Shown: positions 8,503 to 15,690 of the stretch, one piece after another
How the letters are laid out: each line of letters starts with the position of its first letter
Position numbering within the stretch: position 1 is the stretch's first letter
Origin: SHLQ01 sp964517125
Lineage (GTDB): Bacteria; Actinomycetota; Acidimicrobiia; Acidimicrobiales; SHLQ01
Direction: 5' to 3'
DNA length: 41,396 bases
Assembly: GCA_964517125.1 (NCBI GenBank)
Contig: CAZFBD010000042.1
Coordinates: 1-41,396 of the forward strand
The notes under the pieces: generated by a model
The model's input: the letters and a program-made list of their open reading frames with translations, nothing else
Database searches by the model: none
Told to the model about the DNA's origin: nothing
Made by a program: the position numbers and the translations under genes

Positions 8503-8585
8503 AGCTGCCGAGGTTAGTCGGCGCGGCCGGGAGAGCCATCAGCTGGGCCACGCTGGTTGCCAGCCGTCGGCGGTAGTCTCCGGGC

Positions 8586-9164
8586 ATGGCTGAGATTTCA
8601 AGTGTCTGTGTATTCCTTGCGTCGTCGACCGGATCGAATCCGGCCAACGCCGAGGCGACCGCCACGCTCGCCCACGAGCTCGTCTCGCGCAACATCACCG
8701 TGGTCTACGGCGGTGGCGCGGTTGGCCTCATGGGATTGCTGGCCGACACGGCGCTCGAAGCCGGAGGCCGGGTCGTGGGCATCATCCCGACCAACCTGTT
8801 CAGCAAGGAAGTCGCCCACACGGGCCTGACCGAGCTCATCGAGACGAACGGCATGCACGAACGCAAGGCGCTCATGGCCGAGCGGTCCGACGCCTTCATC
8901 GCCCTTCCAGGCGGTCTCGGCACGCTCGAAGAGTTGGCCGAGGTCGCAACGTGGCGCCAGATCGGTATCCACGACAAGCCGCTCGGCCTGGTCGACGTCG
9001 ATGGCTACTACAGCGGACTCATCTCCTGGATGGACCGCACGGTGAATGACGGCCTGCTGAGTGAACAGAACCGGTCCATGATCCACAGCGCCACGAACCC
9101 AGGGGCAGTCCTCGAGTCGATCCTGGCCGACGATCAATCGGCCGAACCCAAATGGGACAGCTGA
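8586..9164 (+). CDS. LOG-family protein (cytokinin riboside 5'-monophosphate phosphoribohydrolase-like)
   Basis: A 192-residue Rossmann-like protein. The nucleotide-binding YGGGAVGLMG segment near residues 41-50 and the family signature PGGLGTLEE at 108-116 are intact, with the invariant Arg/Lys in MHERKALM. Characterised LOG proteins cleave ribose 5-phosphate from nucleoside monophosphates, releasing a free base; the physiological substrate in free-living bacteria is often unclear. It is divergent from accD (83 nt apart). Its last 31 nt overlap the 3' end of the opposing membrane-protein gene, so the two transcripts are antisense at their tails. Confidence 0.92.
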   Translation: MAEISSVCVFLASSTGSNPANAEATATLAHELVSRNITVVYGGGAVGLMGLLADTALEAGGRVVGIIPTNLFSKEVAHTGLTELIETNGMHERKALMAERSDAFIALPGGLGTLEELAEVATWRQIGIHDKPLGLVDVDGYYSGLISWMDRTVNDGLLSEQNRSMIHSATNPGAVLESILADDQSAEPKWDS

Positions 9165-9592
9165 GCTGCCAACCACACCGCCGCCCCGCCGCGCGCCCAC
9201 CACAGAACCGTCCGCAACCAGTTCGTGTTCACCAGTTGATCGATCCGGTCCGCGTCGTACGGCTCCGAGATGAGCCGGCCGTGCAACGGCGCGAACCACA
9301 CCATGGTCACCACCCACGCCAGCGCCAGCAGAGCTCCCGAACCGAACGCCGCCGCCCGAACCCGGCCGCTGGGTAGACGCAACCACACCACGAACGCGAG
9401 CGCGACCTCGGCGGGAGCGAAGAGCACCAGCGGCACGCCGATTCGCTGTCCATGGCTCCGGACGTAGTTGGAGAAGTCGGCGACGGCCACCTCGGTGTAC
9501 TGCGGGTAGACGACGAACTGCACGGTCGTCATCACGCCGACCATGGCAAGCGTGAATGCCAGGTGCAACAGGACGAGGCGCCGAGTGGTCAT
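9134..9592 (-). CDS. Small four-helix integral membrane protein (DUF1772-like)
   Basis: A 152-residue protein with four predicted membrane helices: about residues 7-29, 53-70, 82-103 and 125-145. Between helices 1 and 2 is a conserved-looking VVYPQYTEV segment. The helix pattern and the late W-x-R-T-V-L-W-W stretch resemble DUF1772-type membrane proteins of unknown function. It overlaps the LOG gene tail-to-tail by 31 nt. No function can be assigned; coding status is supported by length, hydrophobic periodicity and an ATG start. Confidence 0.72.
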   Translation of the reverse strand: MTTRRLVLLHLAFTLAMVGVMTTVQFVVYPQYTEVAVADFSNYVRSHGQRIGVPLVLFAPAEVALAFVVWLRLPSGRVRAAAFGSGALLALAWVVTMVWFAPLHGRLISEPYDADRIDQLVNTNWLRTVLWWARGGAAVWLAAQLSHLGSAD

Positions 9593-9711
9593 CGGCCGAC
9601 CGTAGCCAGCCCGCGGGCCAAGCCGGGGATCGGTCGGGCACCGATGAACATCCGCACAACGTTCCCCGAGGCGACCGGACGGGATCGCAGGCCACCGATA
9701 GGTTCGGCGTC

Positions 9712-10611
9712 ATGTGCGGAGACCACTCGTCAACGGGAACCCCGATCGGGCACACCCACCATCACGCTCACGCGAGTTCGCCCAAGCCCCGGCCGCCGCG
9801 AACCCGGCGGACCTTTCTGGGTGACATGGGCAGGGGAACCATGGCCATGGCTGTTCTCTCCCCCGCTGTGCTCGCCGCATGTGGCAGCGACGGCGATTCA
9901 GCCGCAACGGCCAGCGCAAACGAACCCAGCACGACAACCACCACCGCTGCATCCGACTCGTCGGGGGCGCCCTCCAGCACCGACGCACCCGGCACCACGG
10001 TTGGCCCAGAGATCGAAGGCTCCGACCTGCGATGGGCCCGCACCAACCTCGGCTTCGTTTCGGCCTACGTGCTGGCCCGCGGCAACAGCGCCGCCATCGT
10101 CGACACCGGAACCGAGGGCAGCGCTGAAGCCATCGGTGCGTCGCTCGTGGAGCTCGGGCTCACCTACAACGACGTCGACCACCTGGTGCTCACCCACCGC
10201 CACGGCGACCACGCCGGTTCCATCGGCGCGGTCATGGAGCAGGCCGTGAACGCCACCGTCTATGCCGGCGTCGACGATTTGGACGGCATTGCGTTCGACA
10301 CCATCACGGGCCTGACCGGCGGCGAGGACATCTTCGGCTTCGAGGCACTGTCCACCCCCGGGCACACCGACGGTCACATGGCGGTCATCGACCACGACGC
10401 AGGCCTGCTTGTGGCCGGCGACGCAATCTTCATCGACGGCGACGCCGTGATTGAGGGCCCCGAACGCTTCTTCTCCGACGTTCCCACCTCACGCGACACC
10501 ATCCGCAACCTGGCCCAACTGTCGTTCAACACCCTGCTCGTCGGCCACGGCGAACCCATCCACGACGGCGCCGACGCGGCAGTCGCCCTACTCGCCAACA
10601 GCATCTCCTGA
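9712..10611 (+). CDS. Tat-exported lipoprotein with a metallo-beta-lactamase fold
   Basis: A 299-residue protein from the ATG at 9712. The frame is open further upstream, but earlier starts would run into the opposing gene and displace the signal peptide. The N-terminus carries a twin-arginine motif (TRRTFLG, Arg32-Arg33), a hydrophobic stretch and a lipobox LAAC with Cys57, so it is probably a Tat-exported lipoprotein. A Thr/Ser-rich linker follows. The metallo-beta-lactamase motif HxHxDH is complete (THRHGDHAGS, His162, His164, Asp166, His167), with a further PGHTDGH and VGHGEP. Family members are metal-dependent hydrolases; the substrate is unknown. The region before the twin arginines is unusually His-rich (GHTHHHAH) and could bind metal. 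Confidence 0.87.
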   Translation: MCGDHSSTGTPIGHTHHHAHASSPKPRPPRTRRTFLGDMGRGTMAMAVLSPAVLAACGSDGDSAATASANEPSTTTTTAASDSSGAPSSTDAPGTTVGPEIEGSDLRWARTNLGFVSAYVLARGNSAAIVDTGTEGSAEAIGASLVELGLTYNDVDHLVLTHRHGDHAGSIGAVMEQAVNATVYAGVDDLDGIAFDTITGLTGGEDIFGFEALSTPGHTDGHMAVIDHDAGLLVAGDAIFIDGDAVIEGPERFFSDVPTSRDTIRNLAQLSFNTLLVGHGEPIHDGADAAVALLANSIS

Positions 10612-10614
10612 CAC

Positions 10615-10690
10615 CAGCGTGACACCGGGGGTCGCGTCTCACCTGTCACCTTCAGCGTGACACCGGGGGTCGCGTCTCACTTGTCACCTT
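10615..10690. repeat. Two tandem copies of a 38-nt repeat with internal inverted repeat
   Basis: 10615-10652 and 10653-10690 are direct tandem copies differing at one position, with 3 bases of a possible third copy after them. Each unit starts CAGCGTGACACCGGGGG and ends CTGTCACCTT or TTGTCACCTT, with GTGACA and TGTCAC as inverted arms about 18 nt apart. The array lies between the 3' ends of two convergent genes and touches the VOC stop codon, so it may act as a transcriptional boundary or belong to a dispersed intergenic repeat family. Confidence 0.85.
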
Positions 10691-11277
10691 CAGCCAGCAA
10701 CATCCCCACGATCAGGACGCCGACTTGTGACGCAGTACGGGAGTCCGGCCGGATCTGTGAGCGCAGTCCAGAACTCGTGTGCTTCGCCGAGGATCGCACC
10801 GTGGTGATCGATGTGGTTCTGGCTCAGCTCTGCGACGTGACCTCGGGCGGAGATGTCGAGATGCGAACGGGCACCACCGTTGTCGTCTGAACCCAGCTGC
10901 TGGATCAGTAGCCGGAGCGGAAGCTCAGGAGGCTGGGCGAACGAGCGGAACTCCATGACCGGCTCACGTTGTTCGTTGACGGTCCANNNNNNNNNNNNNN
11001 NNNNNNNNNNNNNNNNNNNNNNNNNNNNNNNNNNNNNNNNNNNNNNNNNNNNNNNNNNNNNNNNNNNNNNNNNNNNNNNNNNNNNNGCCGGTCCGTCGTC
11101 GATGCGCTGCACCTCCAGAACCGAATCACCCACGGGCGGATGCAGCACCGTGAACTCGTCATGTTCGGGATGCACTTCGCCGGCACGGCTCCCGCTGACG
11201 CCGGTCCAGAAGTCGAGCGTCGCATCGAATACGTCGGCGGGAACATCGATGACGGCGTTCATCCACAGGATCTCCAT
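10690..11277 (-). CDS. VOC-superfamily (glyoxalase/bleomycin-resistance-like) protein, interrupted by an assembly gap
   Basis: The N-terminal part starts at an ATG at 11277 (MEILWMNAVIDVPADVFD) and contains FWTGVSG and EVHPEHDEF. The C-terminal part lies left of the gap and includes GARSHLDISARGHVAEL, EFWTALTDPAGLPYCVT and a TGA at 10692-10690. Both pieces match a VOC protein of about 180-200 residues. The metal-ligand pattern (His in SHLD, late acidic residue) cannot be checked completely because the middle is missing. Some VOC proteins bind small molecules and others are metal-dependent lyases, dioxygenases or isomerases; no substrate is evident. It is divergent from the acyl-CoA dehydrogenase gene and may share its regulatory palindrome. 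Confidence 0.8.
   Translation of the reverse strand: MEILWMNAVIDVPADVFDATLDFWTGVSGSRAGEVHPEHDEFTVLHPPVGDSVLEVQRIDDGPXXXXXXXXXXXXXXXXXXXXXXXXXXXXXXXXXXWTVNEQREPVMEFRSFAQPPELPLRLLIQQLGSDDNGGARSHLDISARGHVAELSQNHIDHHGAILGEAHEFWTALTDPAGLPYCVTSRRPDRGDVAG
10987..11086. other. Assembly gap (100 N) inside the VOC gene
   Basis: Exactly 100 N. Unlike the first gap, the flanks share no duplicated sequence, so this is probably a true gap of unknown length bridged by read pairs. The reading frames on both sides match at the written length, but that may be chance. Confidence 0.99.
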
Positions 11278-11356
11278 GCTCAACCCTGCCGATTGCCGCG
11301 GGGAATTTCCACCTGACGGACGGGGAATCAATTGGTACGCTGCAACCAGCCCAGTT

Positions 11357-11372
11357 GTTACCCGCGGGTAAC
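11357..11372. promoter_or_regulatory. 16-bp perfect palindrome, probable TetR-type operator
   Basis: GTTACCCGCGGGTAAC is a perfect 16-bp inverted repeat without a spacer. It lies 28 nt before the acyl-CoA dehydrogenase start codon, in the divergent intergenic region shared with the VOC gene. Short, fully symmetrical palindromes like this are typical of TetR-family repressor sites, which often control acyl-CoA dehydrogenase genes. No TetR gene is in the window, so the regulator would be encoded elsewhere. Confidence 0.65.
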
Positions 11373-11400
11373 CATCAAGAACACCAGATCGAGGACCTCC

Positions 11401-12639
11401 ATGGACCCCACATACAGCGCCGAAGCCGACCTGTTCCGCGAGCGCATCCGCACCTTCCTCAGCGAGAACCTGCCCCAGGGATGGGCTGGCATCGGCGCCC
11501 TCGACGCCGACAAGATCCATGAGTTCTCGCTGGATTGGCGCCAGAAGCTGGCCGCGAACGGCCTCCTCGCACCGTCCTGGCCGAAGGAATACGGCGGCGG
11601 CGGCCTTTCGGTTCTCGAGACCGTGATCCTCGCCGAAGAGTTCCAGAAGGCTGGCGCTCCCACCGGCGCGGGAAACGACGCGTTCAGCATCCAGATGGTC
11701 GGCAACACGATCCTGCAGTGGGGCACACCCGAGCAGAAGGAACACTTCCTCCCTCGCATCATCAGCGGCGAGGACATTTGGTGCCAGGGCTACAGCGAGC
11801 CCGACGCCGGCTCCGATCTCGGTTCTCTCGGCTGCAAGGCCATGCTCGATGGTGACGAATGGGTCATCAACGGTCAGAAGATCTGGACATCGGCCGGCCA
11901 GTTCGCCAACTGGATCTTCGTGCTGTGTCGTACCGACCCAGACGCACCCAAGCACCGCGGCATCAGCTTCATCCTGTGCCCGGTCGACCAGGAAGGCGTC
12001 GAGGTTCGGCCCATCGAAATGCTCACCGGCGATGCCGACTTCAATGAGACCTTCTTCACCGACGCCCGCACCGCCAAAGAGAACGTCGTCGGAGAGGTGA
12101 ATGGCGGCTGGGCTGTCGCCATGACCCTCCTGGGCTACGAGCGCGGCGAAGCAGCGGCCACCACCCCCATCGTGTTCCGCGGCGAGTGGGACAAGCTCGC
12201 AGAGCTCGCCAAGGAGACCGGCCGAGACCAGGACCCCGTGATCCGCGACCGTCTTGCCCAGATGTACATCGAAGTCGAGATCATGCGTCTGTCCGGCATG
12301 CAGGCACTCACCAAGTTCCTCTCGGGCCAGCACCCCGGCCCAGCCGAGTCCACCTTCAAGCTCTACTGGAGCGAGTACCACAAGCGTGTCACCGAACTGG
12401 CGCTCGACATTCTCGGCCCGGCTGCGATGACCGCAGATTCCGGAGCGAAGACCTCGTTCGGCGCAGACCTCTCCGGTGCCGCAAACAGCCCCGAGTCGTG
12501 GCTGGGCGCCTTCTTCAACGCTCGCGCCGGCACCATCTACGCCGGTACATCTCAGGTCCAGCGCAACATCGTTGGTGAAATGGTCCTGGGCCTTCCCAAG
12601 GAACCGAAGCCAGCACCCAAGGAGCCAAAGCCAGTCTGA
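11401..12639 (+). CDS. Acyl-CoA dehydrogenase
   Basis: A 412-residue flavoprotein of the acyl-CoA dehydrogenase family, which introduces an alpha-beta double bond into an acyl-CoA with FAD. Visible motifs include WPKEYGGGGLS, the FAD/substrate region GYSEPDAGSDLGS, the WVINGQKIWTS strand and the C-terminal IYAGTSQVQRNIVGE. Where short- and medium-chain enzymes have the catalytic Glu (YEGT), this protein has YAGT, so the base may sit at the alternative position used by isovaleryl-/long-chain-type enzymes. The protein ends with a repeated KEPKP tail. I chose the ATG at 11401, not an upstream in-frame start, because a GAGG Shine-Dalgarno lies about 8 nt before it and the N-terminus then fits the family. 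Confidence 0.94.
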   Translation: MDPTYSAEADLFRERIRTFLSENLPQGWAGIGALDADKIHEFSLDWRQKLAANGLLAPSWPKEYGGGGLSVLETVILAEEFQKAGAPTGAGNDAFSIQMVGNTILQWGTPEQKEHFLPRIISGEDIWCQGYSEPDAGSDLGSLGCKAMLDGDEWVINGQKIWTSAGQFANWIFVLCRTDPDAPKHRGISFILCPVDQEGVEVRPIEMLTGDADFNETFFTDARTAKENVVGEVNGGWAVAMTLLGYERGEAAATTPIVFRGEWDKLAELAKETGRDQDPVIRDRLAQMYIEVEIMRLSGMQALTKFLSGQHPGPAESTFKLYWSEYHKRVTELALDILGPAAMTADSGAKTSFGADLSGAANSPESWLGAFFNARAGTIYAGTSQVQRNIVGEMVLGLPKEPKPAPKEPKPV

Positions 12640-12650
12640 TTTGGTTGGTT

Positions 12651-12664
12651 GGGGCGACGCCCCG
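12651..12664. terminator. Short hairpin between convergent genes, possible terminator
   Basis: GGGGC-GAC-GCCCC forms a compact 5-bp stem in the 31-nt space between the acyl-CoA dehydrogenase and FMN reductase stop codons. There is no T-tract, so intrinsic termination is only a possibility. Confidence 0.3.
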
Positions 12665-12670
12665 ACAGCC

Positions 12671-13243
12671 TCAGGCCTCGGGCGCCTCGACCCCGGTGCG
12701 AATAAACTCGGCGTAACGACCGAGGAACTCGGCGATCTCCTGATCGGTCTCGTCGTCGGTGAACTCGCCGTTCTCGTCGAGCTTGTCGGCGTACCGACCA
12801 ATACCCAGCGTTTCACCGAACAACCGCACGGGCAGATGCGTCATGATGTCGACGAAGTGTCCGCGCACACCCAGACCAGCGCGGCCGCCCGGGGTTGCGC
12901 TCACGACCGTGAACGGGATGCCCTCGAAGCTCCGCGGCGGACGGGACAGCCAGTCAATGGCGTTCTTCATCACAGCCGGGAATGAGCTGTTGTATTCCGG
13001 AGTGAACAGCACCACGCCGTCGGCGGCGCCGACAACATCGTGCAGCATCTGCACGGGAGCGGGAAGGCCGTTGTCCTCGACATCGCCGTTGTAAAACGGC
13101 AGGTCGGCAATGGGGTGCAAGGTGATGGCCACATCGTCGGGGGAATTGGCGATCGCCGCCCGAGCAGCGGCGCGATTGACCGAACCGACTCGCAGACTTC
13201 CGACGATGGCAACGATGTTCAGCGGCTCCATGCGATCAGTCAA
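12671..13243 (-). CDS. NADPH-dependent FMN reductase family flavoprotein
   Basis: A 190-residue flavodoxin-like protein. The FMN phosphate loop GSLRVGSVNRA is near residues 15-25, and the family motif PEYNSSFPAVMKNAIDWLSR near 83-102. These enzymes reduce FMN, quinones, azo compounds or chromate with NAD(P)H. The first in-frame start is a TTG at 13243 preceded by GGAAAG; Met5 (ATG at 13231) begins closer to the first beta-strand and is equally possible. It is convergent with the acyl-CoA dehydrogenase and divergent from the DNA ligase gene 80 nt away. Confidence 0.9.
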   Translation of the reverse strand: MTDRMEPLNIVAIVGSLRVGSVNRAAARAAIANSPDDVAITLHPIADLPFYNGDVEDNGLPAPVQMLHDVVGAADGVVLFTPEYNSSFPAVMKNAIDWLSRPPRSFEGIPFTVVSATPGGRAGLGVRGHFVDIMTHLPVRLFGETLGIGRYADKLDENGEFTDDETDQEIAEFLGRYAEFIRTGVEAPEA

Positions 13244-13323
13244 CCACTTTCCGTCAGGCCATGTTCCTCACCCAGAGCCCCCATCGAGTGACTTCGGCCA
13301 CGTCAACCTGACAGACTCTGCCG

Positions 13324-14391
13324 ATGGACCTCCCGGTGATGCCGCCACTCAAACCGATGCTCGCCAAAGCACTCGATGGGCTACCCGATGGCGACCTTGC
13401 GCTGGAGCCGAAATGGGACGGTTTCCGCTGCATCGTGTTTCGCGACGGCGACGAAATCGTGCTTGGCTCCCGCAATCAGAAACCGTTCAACCGGTACTTT
13501 CCCGAACTCATGGATCCGCTGCGCGCCTCCCTGCCCGATCGTTGTGTCATCGACGGCGAACTGATCGTCGAGATCGACGGCAAGCTCGACTTCGACGCTC
13601 TGGGCCAGCGCATCCACCCGGCAGAATCGCGGGTCAACATGCTCGCCGAGAAGACCCCGGTCTCGTTCATCGCCTTCGACTGTCTGTCCGACGGCGAACG
13701 CAGCTTCATTGACGAACCGTTCTCTGCTCGCCGAAGTGCCCTCGAGGAGATCGCCGACGGTTTCTCGGCGCCCATTCATCTGGCACCGATGACCCACGAC
13801 CGCGACCTCGCCATGGAGTGGTTCAACACGTTCGAAGGAGCGGGCCTCGATGGCCTCATCGCCAAGCCCGTCGATGGCACGTACAAACCCGACAAACGCG
13901 TGCAGTTCAAACTCAAACACGTTCGCACCATCGACTGTGTCGTGGCCGGCTACCGCATCCACAAATCGGGCGACGGGGTCGGCTCACTCGTTCTCGGCCT
14001 CTATGGCGACGACGGCAAGCTGAACCATGTCGGCGTTGCTGCATCATTCACAGCCAAGCGACGCGCCGAATTGGTCGACGAGTTGGCCGATGTCGTGCTG
14101 GGCGACATGGCCGGGCATCCGTGGGCAAGTTGGATGAAGGCCGAGGCGCACGCCGACGGATCCATGCCGGGCGCACCCAACCGGTGGAGCGGCGCCACCG
14201 GCCGCGACCACAGCTGGATTCCGGTCGAACCAACTCGGGTTGTCGAGGTCAAGTACGTGCTGGCCACCGACGGACGGTTCCGCGGAACCACCCGGATGCT
14301 GCGCTGGCGGCCCGACCGTGAGCCGGAGTCGGCAACCCTGGACCAGTTCCACGTGCCAGCCCCCTTCGATCTGCGAACCGTTCTGGACTAG
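13324..14391 (+). CDS. ligC: ATP-dependent DNA ligase, LigC type
   Basis: A 355-residue ligase with the two-domain core of LigC enzymes: adenylation domain about 1-205, OB-fold about 215-345. The nucleophile is Lys30 in EPKWDGFR (motif I); motif III is in SFIAFDCL, motif IV in GLDGLIAKP and motif V in VQFKLKHVR. The N-terminus MDLPVMPPLKPMLAK matches other LigC proteins and supports this start. LigC seals nicks with ATP and has been linked to base excision repair in mycobacteria; it lacks the polymerase and nuclease domains of LigD. No repair polymerase gene is adjacent here. Confidence 0.93.
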   Translation: MDLPVMPPLKPMLAKALDGLPDGDLALEPKWDGFRCIVFRDGDEIVLGSRNQKPFNRYFPELMDPLRASLPDRCVIDGELIVEIDGKLDFDALGQRIHPAESRVNMLAEKTPVSFIAFDCLSDGERSFIDEPFSARRSALEEIADGFSAPIHLAPMTHDRDLAMEWFNTFEGAGLDGLIAKPVDGTYKPDKRVQFKLKHVRTIDCVVAGYRIHKSGDGVGSLVLGLYGDDGKLNHVGVAASFTAKRRAELVDELADVVLGDMAGHPWASWMKAEAHADGSMPGAPNRWSGATGRDHSWIPVEPTRVVEVKYVLATDGRFRGTTRMLRWRPDREPESATLDQFHVPAPFDLRTVLD

Positions 14392-14392
14392 C

Positions 14393-14410
14393 TGCGTTCT
14401 GCTGAACGCA
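14393..14410. terminator. Hairpin between convergent genes, possible bidirectional terminator
   Basis: TGCGTTC-TGCT-GAACGCA forms a perfect 7-bp stem with a 4-nt loop between the ligC stop (14391) and the stop of the opposing gene (14416). It lacks a clear T-tract on either side, so the strength of termination is uncertain. Confidence 0.45.
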
Positions 14411-14415
14411 CCTCC

Positions 14416-15690
14416 TCAGGCAGCAGGCGAGTCTGCGAACGGAACCACCAGGCGAGGGGTCGCTCCAGGCGTCACGTCGACCGCCCAGATGTCGAACACG
14501 GGTTGGGCGTCGGTGCCCTCTTCGGCGTTTGGCAGTGCGTAGAGAATCGTGTCGCTGTCGAGCCACTCCACCTGGTCGTCGACCGACCGGGTCTCGCCCA
14601 GGTCTCGTCGCTCACCCGAAGCAATGTCAATGAGAACCAACTGGAACATCTCGCCCCGCTGCTCTTTGACAACGAGCTGCGAACCGTCAGCAGAGACCTC
14701 GGGACACGATGCGTTCTCGAACACGACCTCGAGCGTCGAATCCGACACCCGACCCTCGATGATCGACGTCGTACCTTCGCCGCCCAGGGTTGCGAAGAAG
14801 TGATCGGAGTCCACGAACGAGACACCCCAGTAGTTGCGCTCCGGGTTCTCGTATCGTTCACCGTCCCACTTCGTGAGGAAGTCGGTCTCCAAATTGGCAC
14901 CGACGGTGCGCTCGACCGAGATCAGCTGCGTGATCGTGGCGAACTCGCCTTCTTGCAAGTAGCTGTGCCCGAGCGTGAATCCGGTCCAGGCCACGACCTC
15001 GCCATCGGGTGAAACAGCGGCGCGACTCGGTGAGTTCAGTCCGAATCGCTTGGACGGAACGAGCGACGGATCAAGGATCAGCCCGTAGGCGTTTCCAGTC
15101 AGACCACCCGCAGCAGCCAGGCAGATACCACCAGATTTGTTCAGGTCCAGGCGGGTACATCGCAGGCCCGTCGTGTGGCGCTCGCCGTTGCGGTCCAGGT
15201 AGCCGACCGTCTCGTAGTCATCGCCGGGAATCCGGTTGACAAAGGCGAGCACGATGTCGGCAGGATCGATCGGGTCACCCGGATCCAACCCCGAATCGAT
15301 CGTGGTGGGGGGCGTTGTCTCGGCGGGCTCGTCGGCTGTCGCCGGTGCGATCGTTGTGGTTGCGGTTGCGGCGTCGGACGTGTCGTCGTCGGCAAGCGCA
15401 AGCTCGTCGGGTTCGAACTCCGAGGTGAACTCCGTCGAATCAAACGCCTCGATGGCGTCCTGCGCACGCGTCTCGGCAACCGCCGTTTCCTCCTGCGCAT
15501 CGGACGCTGCGCCGAGCACGTAGACAATGCCGCCGGCAAGCACCAGGGCAGCGATCAGGATGAACACGAACGACCCGGACGAACCCGTCGGTTCGGGACC
15601 GGGTGTCGTCAGTGGCGCTCCAGCAGCGTCGGCGATCGGTGGCGGGGGCGGATCGGCTGGTGTGTCGTTGGGATGGGTTTCGTCGGTCAT
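14416..15690 (-). CDS. Membrane-anchored protein with a TolB/WD40-like beta-propeller
   Basis: A 424-residue protein from the ATG at 15690, which overlaps the upstream MFS stop by 4 nt (ATGA). It has a Pro-rich N-terminal tail, one membrane helix at about 41-60 and an acidic Thr/Ala/Asp-rich linker to about residue 150. A probable extracytoplasmic domain follows, with repeats resembling TolB/WD40 propeller blades (AAVSPDGEVVAW, CPEVSADGSQLVV, QVEWLDSDTILY). Such propellers usually mediate protein contacts; no catalytic residues are evident. Coupling to the transporter suggests an accessory or sensor role. The specific function is unknown. Confidence 0.78.
   Translation of the reverse strand: MTDETHPNDTPADPPPPPIADAAGAPLTTPGPEPTGSSGSFVFILIAALVLAGGIVYVLGAASDAQEETAVAETRAQDAIEAFDSTEFTSEFEPDELALADDDTSDAATATTTIAPATADEPAETTPPTTIDSGLDPGDPIDPADIVLAFVNRIPGDDYETVGYLDRNGERHTTGLRCTRLDLNKSGGICLAAAGGLTGNAYGLILDPSLVPSKRFGLNSPSRAAVSPDGEVVAWTGFTLGHSYLQEGEFATITQLISVERTVGANLETDFLTKWDGERYENPERNYWGVSFVDSDHFFATLGGEGTTSIIEGRVSDSTLEVVFENASCPEVSADGSQLVVKEQRGEMFQLVLIDIASGERRDLGETRSVDDQVEWLDSDTILYALPNAEEGTDAQPVFDIWAVDVTPGATPRLVVPFADSPAA

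Noticed and set aside
6964..8517. Long plus-strand open frame of 517 codons opposite accD
   Set aside because: It is antisense to a clear carboxyltransferase; the His/Val/Asp-rich translation is the usual mirror of high-GC coding sequence and shows no family motifs.
10690..12816. 708-codon minus-strand frame covering the VOC gene and the antisense of the acyl-CoA dehydrogenase
   Set aside because: Only the part after 11277 is VOC-like; the upstream portion is antisense to a well-supported enzyme.
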